A stretch of 64,000 bases of DNA from Mycobacterium sp. 852002-40037_SCH5390672 (GTDB taxonomy: Bacteria > Actinomycetota > Actinomycetes > Mycobacteriales > Mycobacteriaceae): assembly GCF_001665875.1 (NCBI RefSeq), contig NZ_LZTA01000001.1, positions 62,001 through 126,000 on the forward strand, given 5' to 3'. The position numbers were made by a program, and so were the translations under genes. Positions within the stretch are counted from its first letter, which is position 1, and every line of letters begins with the position of its first letter. The notes under the pieces are model-generated. The model was not told where the DNA came from, searched no databases, and saw only the letters and a list, made by a program, of their open reading frames with translations. Shown here in pieces: positions 16,387-24,598 of this stretch.

Positions 16387-18261
16387 GTGCAACACACACC
16401 CCCCACCGCGATCATCGAGTCCGCCCATCGCGACCATGTGTTGCCGTTGGATGACACGGCGGATTTCGACAATGCCGATCGTGGATTCATCGCGGGCCTT
16501 TCTCCGTGCGTCATCAAGGCGGCCGACGGCCGCGTCGTCTGGGACAACGACGCCTACTCCTTCCTCGGCGGCGCCGCGCCGCCGTCGGTTCACCCCAGCC
16601 TCTGGCGCCAGTCGACGCTCGCCGCCAAGCAAGGCCTCTACGAAGTGGTGCCCGGCATCTATCAGGTTCGGGGCCTCGACATCTCCAACATCACCTTCGT
16701 CGAAACCGACACCGGCATCATCGTCATCGATCCGTTGATCTCCACCGAGGTGGCCGCGGCGGCGTTGGCGCTGTATCGCGGGCATCGAGGTGGCGAGCGG
16801 CGCGTCGTGGCGGTGATCTACACCCACAGCCACGCTGACCATTTCGGTGGCGTACTGGGGGTCGCCTCGCAGGCCGACGTGGACGCCGGCGCGGTGGCCG
16901 TACTGGCACCGGAAGGTTTCATCGAACATGCGGTGCAGGAAAACGTCTACGCCGGACCGGCAATGACGCGGCGGGCGACCTACATGTACGGCTCCCGGCT
17001 GCCGCGGGGTCCCCTGGATCAGGTTGGCTGCGGACTTGGGCAGGCGACGTCAACCGGCGAGGTCGCCGTCATCGTGCCCACCGTCGACATCCGCACCACA
17101 GGTGAAACACACACGATCGACGGCGTGCAGATCGAATTTCAAATGGCGCCCGGCACCGAGGCGCCCGCCGAAATGCATTTCTATTTTCCGCGTTTCCGCG
17201 CTTTATGTATGGCCGAGAATGCGACGCACAATCTGCACAATCTGCTGACCCTGCGCGGTGCGCTGGTGCGGGACCCGCACGCCTGGTCCGGTTATCTCAC
17301 CGAAGCGATTGACACATTTGCTGATCGCGCCGACGTCGTGTTCGCTTCACACCATTGGCCCACCTGGGGGCGGGACAGCATCGTCGAGTTTTTGTCGTTG
17401 CAGCGCGACATGTACGCGTATTTGCACGACCAGACGCTGCGATTGCTCAACCAGGGCCACACCGGCGTCGAGATAGCCGAAATGTTCAAGATGCCACCAG
17501 CTCTGGAGCGGGCCTGGCATACGCACGGCTACTACGGATCGGTGAGCCACAACGTCAAGGCGATCTACCAGCGCTACATGGGCTGGTTCGACGGCAACCC
17601 GGGCCGGCTGTGGCCCCATCCACCCGAAGCGCTGGCGCCCCGGTATGTCGAGGCGATGGGTGGACTCGACCGGGTCGTCGACCTCGCCAGGGAGGCCTTC
17701 GAGTCCGGGGACTTCCGTTGGGCCGCGACACTGTTAGACCATGCGATCTTTACCGACAGCGAGCATGCGGGTGCCCGTGCGCTGTACGCGGACACCCTCG
17801 AGCAGCTAGCCTACGGGGCCGAGAACGCAACCTGGCGCAACTTCTTCTTGAGCGGCGCAACGGAATTGCGCGACGGCAACTTCGGCACCGCGACGACCAC
17901 GACGTCACAGTCGATGCTTGCCCAACTGACGCCGGAGCAGATCTTCGATGGCCTGGCGATCCGGGTCAACGGACCGCGCAGCTGGGATCTGGACATCGCC
18001 ATCGACATCACCTTCGAAGATACTGCGGTCAACTATCGCCTTACCCTGCGCAACGGGGTACTCGTTCGCCGCAAGGCGGCCGCCGATCCCTCGACGGCGA
18101 CCGTTACGGCCAAGCTGGCCAACAAAATTCGGCTCCTCGCCGTGGCGATGGGTGATTTCACTTCGCCCGGCCTGGAGCTCTCCGGTGATCAGAGCGCGCT
18201 GCAGGGCCTGCTCAGTGTGCTCGACGGACCAGACCCGAATTTCAACATCGTCACGCCGTGA
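16387..18261 (+). CDS. Metallo-beta-lactamase-fold alkyl sulfatase (Rv3762c-like)
   Basis: The product is an SdsA1-type alkylsulfatase: a metal-binding YTHSHADHFGG motif, further ligands in MAPGTEAPAEM and MAENATHNLHN, a dimerization/tetratricopeptide-like middle and a C-terminal SCP2-like lipid-binding domain (about the last 120 residues). It should cleave sulfate from long-chain alkyl sulfates using two zinc ions. The start is uncertain: the GTG at 16387 (VQHTPPTAIIESAHR) fits the family length (about 624 residues), an ATG at 16324 would add 21 residues, and the frame is open to 16267. No upstream candidate has a good ribosome site. It is divergent from lpqH. Confidence 0.85.
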   Translation: MQHTPPTAIIESAHRDHVLPLDDTADFDNADRGFIAGLSPCVIKAADGRVVWDNDAYSFLGGAAPPSVHPSLWRQSTLAAKQGLYEVVPGIYQVRGLDISNITFVETDTGIIVIDPLISTEVAAAALALYRGHRGGERRVVAVIYTHSHADHFGGVLGVASQADVDAGAVAVLAPEGFIEHAVQENVYAGPAMTRRATYMYGSRLPRGPLDQVGCGLGQATSTGEVAVIVPTVDIRTTGETHTIDGVQIEFQMAPGTEAPAEMHFYFPRFRALCMAENATHNLHNLLTLRGALVRDPHAWSGYLTEAIDTFADRADVVFASHHWPTWGRDSIVEFLSLQRDMYAYLHDQTLRLLNQGHTGVEIAEMFKMPPALERAWHTHGYYGSVSHNVKAIYQRYMGWFDGNPGRLWPHPPEALAPRYVEAMGGLDRVVDLAREAFESGDFRWAATLLDHAIFTDSEHAGARALYADTLEQLAYGAENATWRNFFLSGATELRDGNFGTATTTTSQSMLAQLTPEQIFDGLAIRVNGPRSWDLDIAIDITFEDTAVNYRLTLRNGVLVRRKAAADPSTATVTAKLANKIRLLAVAMGDFTSPGLELSGDQSALQGLLSVLDGPDPNFNIVTP

Positions 18262-18274
18262 GGACCGGGCCGCG

Positions 18275-19243
18275 TCACGCGACGTCGATGACCACCTTGC
18301 CCAGTACCTTGCGGTCGGCCACATGCCGTAGAGCCGCGGCGGTCTCGGACAGCGGAAATCGCGCGCCGATATACGGCCGCACCGTGCCGGTGGCGAACAT
18401 CTGCGCCAACTCCTTCAGGTCACGCACGGCGTCGTCGGGCCGGTCGGTCATGAAGGTGCGGATCTCCATGCCCCGCACGCAGATGTCCTTGAGCAAAATG
18501 AGGTTTAGCGGAATCGCCGGGATCGCGCCGGCGGCGTAGCCCAGCGTGACGAAGGTTCCGCCACGCGCGAGCCCGCGCAGTGCCGGCTCCGAATACGATC
18601 CGCCCACCGGGTCCAGGACCACGCGGGCACTGTCACCGGTGAGCTCACGGATCCGCGTTTTCAGGTCCTCCCGGTCGTAGTCGACGGTCGCCTCGGCGCC
18701 GCGCTTACGGCACAGCTCGAGCTTCTCCGGGCTCGAGGCTGCGGCCAGCACTCGAGCGTCCATCGCGACTGCCAGGTCGACCGCGGCCAGTCCCACCCCG
18801 CCCGCGGCGCCGAGCACGATTACCCAATCCCCCTGTGTGACAGCGGCGGTCGAGCGCAGCGCGTGATAGGCGGTGCGGTAGGTCACGCCGAATGCCGCAG
18901 CCGAGGCGAAGTCGGCGTCGTCGGGCATGAGCTCGGCCTGACTCGCGTCGAGCAGTGCTTGCTCGGCGAATGCCCCGAAGGTGGTTCCGGATACCCGCTG
19001 TCCGGGACTGAACGCCGCGCCTGCACCGGCGGCGATGACCTCACCGGCGATCTCGTTGCCTGGTATGAATGGCGGTGGAATTTTCACCTGGTACTTGCCG
19101 GCGATGAACAGTACGTCGGGGAAGTTGACGGCGGCGGCGCGGACCCGCACCAGCAGTTGGCCCGGAGCCGCGACGGGATCGGGCACGTCGTCGATCACCA
19201 GGTCCTCCGGAGTGCCATAGGAACGACAGATCACCGCGCGCAT
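18275..19243 (-). CDS. NADPH:quinone oxidoreductase-type MDR protein
   Basis: The 322-residue protein has a GroES-like N-terminal domain (GQLLVRVRAAAVNFPDVLF) and a Rossmann domain with VLGAAGGVGLAAVDLA (about residue 144). No zinc-binding cysteines are seen. The ATG at 19243 overlaps the stop of the tetR gene as TGATG, so it is the last gene of a five-gene operon (kinase, SDR, acyl-CoA dehydrogenase, TetR, this one). In that setting it may reduce an enoyl- or enone-type intermediate. It ends 14 bases before the end of the alkylsulfatase gene on the other strand. Confidence 0.85.
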   Translation of the reverse strand: MRAVICRSYGTPEDLVIDDVPDPVAAPGQLLVRVRAAAVNFPDVLFIAGKYQVKIPPPFIPGNEIAGEVIAAGAGAAFSPGQRVSGTTFGAFAEQALLDASQAELMPDDADFASAAAFGVTYRTAYHALRSTAAVTQGDWVIVLGAAGGVGLAAVDLAVAMDARVLAAASSPEKLELCRKRGAEATVDYDREDLKTRIRELTGDSARVVLDPVGGSYSEPALRGLARGGTFVTLGYAAGAIPAIPLNLILLKDICVRGMEIRTFMTDRPDDAVRDLKELAQMFATGTVRPYIGARFPLSETAAALRHVADRKVLGKVVIDVA

Positions 19244-19866
19244 CAACTTGCTCCCAGTCCACGTAAACAGAACCGCACCACGTGTGCGATGTCGTCGGGT
19301 GCGGGCTCCTCGGCCGAGCCCACATAGCGGCGCATAGTTGCGGCGGTGCAGCTGAACACCGCCTCGACATCGCGTTCGACGTCGGTACTACCCAGCGCCG
19401 CAACGGGTTCAACGAGAAGCTCGCGAAGCGGCCGCATCATCTCCTGGTCTGCTGCGCGCCAATTGGTCCCGGCCGACATCTGGCCGGCCGCGGCTCGGGT
19501 CATGCTGATCAGGTGCGGGTCGGCCACTTGCGCCAGCGTGCCCTCGATCCACCGCATGACCTTTTCGCGCGGGCGGGATTCCTTGGCCATCTGGTGCTCG
19601 AGGTAGGACACCACGATGGCCACCCCGCGTTCCATGACGGCCAGGATCAGATCGTCCTTGCCTGCGAAATAACGGTAGAACGCCTTGTTCGACGAACCCG
19701 CCTCGGCGACGATATCGCTGACCCGGGGTGGTTCGGGCGCGACGCGTTCCATGACGCGCACGGCGGCGGACAGGATGCGTTCCACCTCCTCAGTGGCCTC
19801 CCGCTGGCGGTCGTCCAGTGCCCGCTCGACCGCGGCGGCGACTCGGTTAGAGGTCAACGAGCTCAC
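19243..19866 (-). CDS. TetR/AcrR family regulator
   Basis: The 207-residue protein has an N-terminal helix-turn-helix domain (RVSDIVAEAGSSNKAFYRYFAGKDDLI, seen about residues 47-73) and a helical C-terminal ligand-binding domain. I chose the GTG at 19866 (VSSLTSNRVAAAVERALDDR), which overlaps the acyl-CoA dehydrogenase stop by 20 bases; the frame is open to 19923. It lies fourth in the operon that begins at 23006. A perfect 14-bp palindrome at 23033-23046 upstream of the first gene is its likely operator, which would make the operon autoregulated. Confidence 0.85.
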   Translation of the reverse strand: MSSLTSNRVAAAVERALDDRQREATEEVERILSAAVRVMERVAPEPPRVSDIVAEAGSSNKAFYRYFAGKDDLILAVMERGVAIVVSYLEHQMAKESRPREKVMRWIEGTLAQVADPHLISMTRAAAGQMSAGTNWRAADQEMMRPLRELLVEPVAALGSTDVERDVEAVFSCTAATMRRYVGSAEEPAPDDIAHVVRFCLRGLGAS

Positions 19867-21130
19867 CGTATTTGGCGCGCGCGGCCGCGCGCCGCACGTC
19901 GAGCATCTCGCTGGGCCAGTCACCTTCCTCGGCCTCGTAGCCCTTGAGCAGCATCCGCGCCAGGTTGACCTTGTGCGCCTCGGTGGGCCCGTCGGCTAGG
20001 CCCAGGGCGATTCCGCCCAGCAGGACGTTGACCAGTGGCAGCTGATCGGTCAGTCCCAGTGCCCCGTGTACCTGGATCGCCCTCAGCGCAATCGATTTCA
20101 GTACCTGCGATGCCAGGATCTTGCAGGCGGCGATCTCCGCGCGGGCGGCGCGCTCGTCGCCGTTGTCGATCAGCCACGCGGCGTGCAGCACGGTCAGCCG
20201 GAACGGGATCAACTCGGTGTACGAGTCGGCGACGAACTCCTGGACCAGTTGCTTGTCGGCCAGCAAACTGCCCTGGGTGAAGCGGCTTTTCGCCCGCCGC
20301 GACATCATCTCGACGGCGCGTTGCGCCATCCCGATGGAGCGCATCGCGTGATGCAGCCGCCCACCGGCCAGCCGGGTCTGCAATATCAAAAAGCCCTGGC
20401 CGGGCTCGCCGAGCAGGGCGTCGGACGGCACACGCACGTCGTTGTAGTGCACCAGGGAATGCCCCGGCTCGTGCGGGTCCGCGCCGACCAAGTGGTGGTT
20501 GGCTTCCAGGACCAGACCCGCGGTGCCGGCCGGAATCAGGAAGGTCGATGCGCCGGTATGGACCGGCACGTCGGGATCGGTGATGGCGACGACGATGAAG
20601 AAGGAGGCGACGGAAGCGTTGGAGGAGAAATACTTTCGCCCCGTGATGACCCAGTCGTCGCCGTCGCGGACCGCTCGGGTGGTGAAGACCCGTGGATCCG
20701 CACCGCCCTGCGGCTCGGTCATCGAAAAGCACGAGAAGATCTCCCCGGACAGCAACCCCGCCAGATAGCGGTCCTTCTGTTCTTGGGTTCCGAAGCGGGC
20801 GATGATCTCGGCGTTGCCCGTGTCAGGGGCTTGCGTGCCGAACACGATCGGCGCCCACGGACTCCGGCCCAGGATCTCGTTGATCAAGGTCAGCTTGACC
20901 GCACCGAATCCCTGGCCGCCCAGCTCCGGCCCCAGATTCGGTGCCCACAAACCTTTGTCGCGAACCCGCTGTTTGAGCGGATCGACAATGCGCCGGCGCT
21001 CGTCGTTCAGCGGCAGGAACTCGCAGCCTGGAAACAGCACCTCCAGCGGTTCCACCTCGTCGCGGACGAACGCGCGGATCCACTCGAGCTTTTCCTCGAA
21101 CTCCGGCTCGGTTGAAAAGTCCCAGGACAT
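19847..21130 (-). CDS. Acyl-CoA dehydrogenase (ACAD10/11- or LvaC-like context)
   Basis: The 427-residue flavoenzyme has the ACAD N-terminal helical domain, the FAD/substrate segment CFSMTEPQGGADPRVF (about residue 139), a beta domain and a C-terminal helical domain with QVHGALGLTD. In this operon it is paired with an APH-fold kinase, like the fused kinase-dehydrogenases ACAD10/ACAD11 and the lva operon of Pseudomonas, where the dehydrogenase-like enzyme works on phosphorylated 4-hydroxyacyl-CoA. Alternatively it is an ordinary dehydrogenase for branched or sterol-derived acyl-CoA. Downstream tetR starts inside its last 20 bases. Confidence 0.9.
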   Translation of the reverse strand: MSWDFSTEPEFEEKLEWIRAFVRDEVEPLEVLFPGCEFLPLNDERRRIVDPLKQRVRDKGLWAPNLGPELGGQGFGAVKLTLINEILGRSPWAPIVFGTQAPDTGNAEIIARFGTQEQKDRYLAGLLSGEIFSCFSMTEPQGGADPRVFTTRAVRDGDDWVITGRKYFSSNASVASFFIVVAITDPDVPVHTGASTFLIPAGTAGLVLEANHHLVGADPHEPGHSLVHYNDVRVPSDALLGEPGQGFLILQTRLAGGRLHHAMRSIGMAQRAVEMMSRRAKSRFTQGSLLADKQLVQEFVADSYTELIPFRLTVLHAAWLIDNGDERAARAEIAACKILASQVLKSIALRAIQVHGALGLTDQLPLVNVLLGGIALGLADGPTEAHKVNLARMLLKGYEAEEGDWPSEMLDVRRAAARAKYGELVDL

Positions 21131-21155
21131 TCGAACACTCCTCTCATTGGTGCCC

Positions 21156-21180
21156 CCACGGCCGCGCCTGCGATCGCCAC
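21156..21180. repeat. Single copy of a dispersed GC-rich repeat
   Basis: This 25-bp stretch (core GCGATCGCC with GGCCGCG) differs by one base from the tandem units at 52199-52261. It lies in the 51-base gap between the SDR and acyl-CoA dehydrogenase genes of the operon. Confidence 0.7.
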
Positions 21181-21181
21181 G

Positions 21182-21946
21182 TCAGGGAATTCCACCGTCG
21201 GCCCGCAAAATCGAGCCGGTGGTGAAACTGGACGCATCGGACGCCAAGAACAGTGCCGCGCCGACGATTTCACGCGGGTCTCCCGCGCGCTGCAGCGAAA
21301 GATGCTTGAACGGATTCTGTTGTGCCGCGTCAAGATTCCAGGCCTTGCTCACGTCGGTGAGAAACGGTCCGGCCATCAGCGTGTTGACCCGCACCGCCGG
21401 ACCGAATGCTTTCGCCAACGCTTCGGTCATGGCGTTGAGCCCGGCCTTGGACGCGGCGTAGGGGATGATGTCGGGCGTCGGTCGCAGTGATCCGGCCGTA
21501 CTCACGTTGATGATCGAGCCTCGCCCGGCAGCCACCATGCGCTCACCCACCAACGCCGACAGCCGGAATGGGCCCTTGAGATTCAGGTTCATCACGGCGT
21601 CGAACAGCTTCTCGGTCACGTCGGTGAGCTTGTCGTACAACGGGGACATGCCCGCGTTGTTGATCAGCGTGTCGACTTTGCCGAATCGCTCGTAGGTGGC
21701 CTCGACCAGTCCATCGAGCTGATCCCAGCGGCCAACGTGCACCTGATAAGGCATGGCGGAACGGCCGGTCTCGGCCTCGACCTCCTTGGCGGTGGAGACG
21801 CAGTTGTCCATGTTGCGGCTGGCGATCACCACGTCCGCACCGCAGCGCGCCGCGCCGAACGCCATTTCGCGCCCCAGTCCGCGGCTGCCGCCGGTGATCA
21901 GGATGACCCGGCCGGCGAGGTCGAAAAGCTGATCGGCATAACCCAT
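21182..21946 (-). CDS. Short-chain dehydrogenase/reductase
   Basis: The 254-residue SDR has the nucleotide-binding TGGSRGLG (about residue 19), NNAG (about residue 96), catalytic Ser in NVSTAG and the YxxxK pair in YAASK. It should oxidize or reduce a hydroxyl/keto group with NAD(P). It is the second gene of the kinase-SDR-ACAD-TetR-oxidoreductase operon; only one base separates it from the kinase stop. A 3-hydroxyacyl-CoA dehydrogenase-like step is plausible in the proposed pathway. Confidence 0.9.
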   Translation of the reverse strand: MGYADQLFDLAGRVILITGGSRGLGREMAFGAARCGADVVIASRNMDNCVSTAKEVEAETGRSAMPYQVHVGRWDQLDGLVEATYERFGKVDTLINNAGMSPLYDKLTDVTEKLFDAVMNLNLKGPFRLSALVGERMVAAGRGSIINVSTAGSLRPTPDIIPYAASKAGLNAMTEALAKAFGPAVRVNTLMAGPFLTDVSKAWNLDAAQQNPFKHLSLQRAGDPREIVGAALFLASDASSFTTGSILRADGGIP

Positions 21947-21947
21947 T

Positions 21948-23006
21948 TCAGGACGCCGTGGTCGGTAGCGATCGAGCGAGTTCGGCTGCGGTGGCGATGA
22001 GCTGCAGAATCATCGGACCGAACGCGTCGGTGATCTTCGGGTCAACTCCTCCTTTTTGGGGCCCGCTCCTCACCCCGGCCGCGTACGTCTTCTCCAGCAC
22101 GATCCCCAGCTTCCAGTTGGCCAGCACCAGGTAATAGTCGATGTTTTCGGTGGACAACCCGCTGATGGTTTCGTAGTGCTCCAGCAGCTCGCTGCGGGTG
22201 GGCATGCCGCGCATGTCGAGATAAAACCCGTCCTCGCGCGGCTTTTCACCGTCGTAGCCCAGCAGGCACCACGCCAGGTCGAGCAGCGGGTCGCCGACCG
22301 TGGTCATCTCCCAGTCCACGATCGCGGCCAGACGTGCCGGCTTGCCGTGCGCGAACATCACGTTGGCGAATTGATAGTCGCCGTGCATGATGCCCGCCCG
22401 GTAATGCGCCGGACGGTTGCGGCGCAGCCAGTCGGACGCCTCGTCCAGACCCGGCAGCTCGCGGACCTTGTAGGCGTCCAGAAACGCCAGCCAGCGATCG
22501 ACCTGCCGCTCGTGGAATCCGTCGGGGCGGCCGAACCCGTCGAGTCCTTGTTTGCGCCAATCCACTCGGCCCAGCTTGGCCGCGCCGTCGACCAATTGGA
22601 AGGCCAGACCGCGCCGGGCCTGCAAGTCGGTGTCGAACGGCGATGGCCACCCGCCGTCCATCGGGCTCCACCCATCAATGGCCTGCATGACGTAGAACGG
22701 CAGACCGAGCACGGTGCCGGTGTCGTCGGCCGCGATCAGCGCCGCGTGCGGGACATCGGTACCGGACAGTGCCCGTACCAGGCGGATCTCCCGCAGCAGC
22801 CCATCGATGCGGGCGGCGTCGGCCCGGGCACCGGGCATCCGCAACACCATGCGGTGGCCGCCACGCTCGATCAGATAGAGGGTGTTCTGCGAACCGCCCT
22901 TCAGCTGGGTCAGCCGCGGCTCTTCGCCGCCACCCGGTGCGTCATTTGTATCCAACCAGCGGGCGAGCACGCCCGCGTCGAGTCCCGATTCACCCACGTG
23001 AGTCAC
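21948..23006 (-). CDS. APH-fold kinase, first gene of the ACAD operon
   Basis: The 352-residue protein shows the kinase-fold catalytic loop MHGDYQFANVMF followed by IVDWEMTTVGDPLLDLAW. It resembles the kinase domain of ACAD10/ACAD11 and LvaA rather than antibiotic phosphotransferases. The frame is open to 23069, but that extension covers a perfect palindrome at 23033-23046, so I prefer the GTG at 23006 (VTHVGESGLDAG). It starts a five-gene operon with an SDR, an acyl-CoA dehydrogenase, TetR and an oxidoreductase. The likely job is phosphorylation of a hydroxyacyl-CoA before elimination; that is inferred from context. Confidence 0.82.
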   Translation of the reverse strand: MTHVGESGLDAGVLARWLDTNDAPGGGEEPRLTQLKGGSQNTLYLIERGGHRMVLRMPGARADAARIDGLLREIRLVRALSGTDVPHAALIAADDTGTVLGLPFYVMQAIDGWSPMDGGWPSPFDTDLQARRGLAFQLVDGAAKLGRVDWRKQGLDGFGRPDGFHERQVDRWLAFLDAYKVRELPGLDEASDWLRRNRPAHYRAGIMHGDYQFANVMFAHGKPARLAAIVDWEMTTVGDPLLDLAWCLLGYDGEKPREDGFYLDMRGMPTRSELLEHYETISGLSTENIDYYLVLANWKLGIVLEKTYAAGVRSGPQKGGVDPKITDAFGPMILQLIATAAELARSLPTTAS

Positions 23007-23032
23007 CGTCCAACCATCGCTGCACGCCAAAA

Positions 23033-23046
23033 TCTCCGTACGGAGA
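23033..23046. promoter_or_regulatory. Probable TetR operator of the kinase/ACAD operon
   Basis: TCTCCGTACGGAGA is a perfect 14-bp palindrome, 27 bases upstream of the chosen kinase start and followed by a second TCTCCG half-site at 23054-23059. Palindromes of this size are typical for TetR-family repressors, and the operon itself encodes one. Confidence 0.6.
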
Positions 23047-23081
23047 ATAGCATTCTCCGAGCTCACCACCGCAACTGCGGC

Positions 23082-23753
23082 TCAGTCCGGCTTGTGCGCG
23101 CTCAACAGGAACCCGGGCGCCATGAAGTGGCCGTCGTTGTCGTGCTCGAGGTGCGCCAGCGGGCCGTCCGAAGACCCGGCGGTGTCGTCGGTGCCGTACA
23201 CCTTCGCCGCGCGAAGGTCATCGACGCGCCACAGCGTCGCGACGGCATCGTGCAACTCGGTCTCGGTGAAGCCGGGCGGGCCCGGCCGCTCGGAATGGGC
23301 GCTGTCCAGCGCCCCGGCGGCGAAGGCCAGGATGTACAGCGCGGCTCCCGGCGCGGCCGCCCGGAAAATGGATTGGACGTAATCCTGGCGTCGGTCCGGC
23401 GGCAGCGCGTGGAACAGGCCGCTGTCCACAATCGTGGAGAAGCGGCCGTCATAGCCCCCGAAGCTGGTGACGTCGGCCTGCGCGAACGTCGCCGTGGTGA
23501 GTCCTTGCTCGGCGGCCGCGGCGGTGGCCGCCTGAATCGCGGTCGCGCTGGCGTCCAGCCCGACGACGGTGTAGCCGAGCGCCGCGAGGGTGAGTGAGAG
23601 CGCGGCATGGCCACAGCCGGAGTCCAGCACGTCGCTGCGAATCGATCCTTGATCGATCAGAAGTGCCAGCTCCGGTTGGGGCCGCCCGATGCTCCATGGG
23701 GGCGGGGTCGCTTGTCGGTAGGCGGCGTCCCAATCCCTGTCCGGCTCGGTCAT
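23082..23753 (-). CDS. Class I SAM-dependent methyltransferase
   Basis: The 223-residue protein has motif I as DSGCGHAALSLTLAALG (about residue 43), motif II VVGLDASATAI and the acidic FSTIVDSGLFH post-motif region. The N-terminal TPPPWSIGRPQPEL resembles thiopurine/tellurite-type small-molecule methyltransferases (TehB/TPMT-like). The target is not recognizable. The start at 23753 is divergent from the phosphatase gene, with a 9-bp tandem repeat between them. Confidence 0.82.
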   Translation of the reverse strand: MTEPDRDWDAAYRQATPPPWSIGRPQPELALLIDQGSIRSDVLDSGCGHAALSLTLAALGYTVVGLDASATAIQAATAAAAEQGLTTATFAQADVTSFGGYDGRFSTIVDSGLFHALPPDRRQDYVQSIFRAAAPGAALYILAFAAGALDSAHSERPGPPGFTETELHDAVATLWRVDDLRAAKVYGTDDTAGSSDGPLAHLEHDNDGHFMAPGFLLSAHKPD

Positions 23754-23783
23754 CCGTCCTCCTCGACGATCGTGTTGCCCACT

Positions 23784-23819
23784 GCGATGTCAGCGATGTC
23801 AGCGATGTCAGCGATGTCA
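23784..23819. repeat. Four perfect copies of a 9-bp tandem repeat
   Basis: The unit GCGATGTCA is repeated exactly at 23784, 23793, 23802 and 23811. It lies in the 146-base gap between the divergent methyltransferase and phosphatase genes, 30 bases upstream of the methyltransferase start. Such an array can vary in copy number by slippage. Confidence 0.95.
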
Positions 23820-23899
23820 TTGTGCACGCCTTGAACGACAGCCAGGGGTCGATGAGAGACTTCGGACCGGCACAACCGCTCGACAAGGCAGGAAGACAT

Positions 23900-24538
23900 A
23901 TGCAAGTGCTTCTGGTCCGGCACGCGCTGCCGCTGCGCAGCGAACACGGCCAAGGTTCCGATCCGGACCTGTCGCAGGAAGGGTTGGCCCAGATCGAGCG
24001 ACTACCCAAGGCGCTCGCCAGGTTTCCCATCTCGCGGGTGGTGAGCAGCCCGCAGCGCCGGGCCATCCAAACCGCCGAACCGGTCGCCGCGGATCGCGGG
24101 CTGACCGTCGAGATCGACGACCGGTTCGCCGAGTACGACCGCGACCTTCCGGTGTACATCCCCGTCGAGCAGATCCGTGCGGAGATGCCCGAAGAATGGG
24201 CGCGCCTGGCGCAGGGGCATCTACCCAGCGCGGTTGACGAGGACGCTTTTCGTGCCCGGGTGAGCGCCGCGGTCGACGACCTCGTCGCCGCCGGCGACCC
24301 CGAAGACACGGTCGCGGTGTTCAGCCATGGCGGCGTCATCAACGTCCTCCTGCACCAAATACTCGGTACCGCCCGCCTGCTGTCCTTTCCCGTCGACTAC
24401 GCGTCGGTGACTCGGCTGTTGTTCTCCCGGTCCGGTCAAGCGACGGTGGCAGCCGTCAATACGACTGAACACGTCTGGGACCTGTTGCCGCGAAATCAAC
24501 GGTTGCTCGATGACGATGCGGGCCGTGACACGGCCTGA
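23900..24538 (+). CDS. Histidine phosphatase (phosphoglycerate-mutase-like) family protein
   Basis: The 212-residue protein begins MQVLLVRHALPL with the catalytic RHA motif (R7, H8), contains VVSSPQRRAIQTAEP and the second active-site His in FSHGGVINVLL. The catalytic Glu is likely in DDRFAEYD. It should remove phosphate from a small molecule or sugar. The ATG at 23900 has AGGAAG upstream. It precedes fadE36 by 60 bases on the same strand and may be cotranscribed with it. Confidence 0.88.
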   Translation: MQVLLVRHALPLRSEHGQGSDPDLSQEGLAQIERLPKALARFPISRVVSSPQRRAIQTAEPVAADRGLTVEIDDRFAEYDRDLPVYIPVEQIRAEMPEEWARLAQGHLPSAVDEDAFRARVSAAVDDLVAAGDPEDTVAVFSHGGVINVLLHQILGTARLLSFPVDYASVTRLLFSRSGQATVAAVNTTEHVWDLLPRNQRLLDDDAGRDTA

Positions 24539-24598
24539 GCGGGCCGGCAAATCGCAGGTGGTGCACCGGGTCAAGGCCGACGATGGTAGACAAGTTCG

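Noticed and set aside
19847..19923. Longer TetR start at 19923
   Set aside because: The extra 19 residues (PARCSTCGARPRAPNT) translate the end of the dehydrogenase gene and have no TetR-like sequence; the GTG at 19866 is better.
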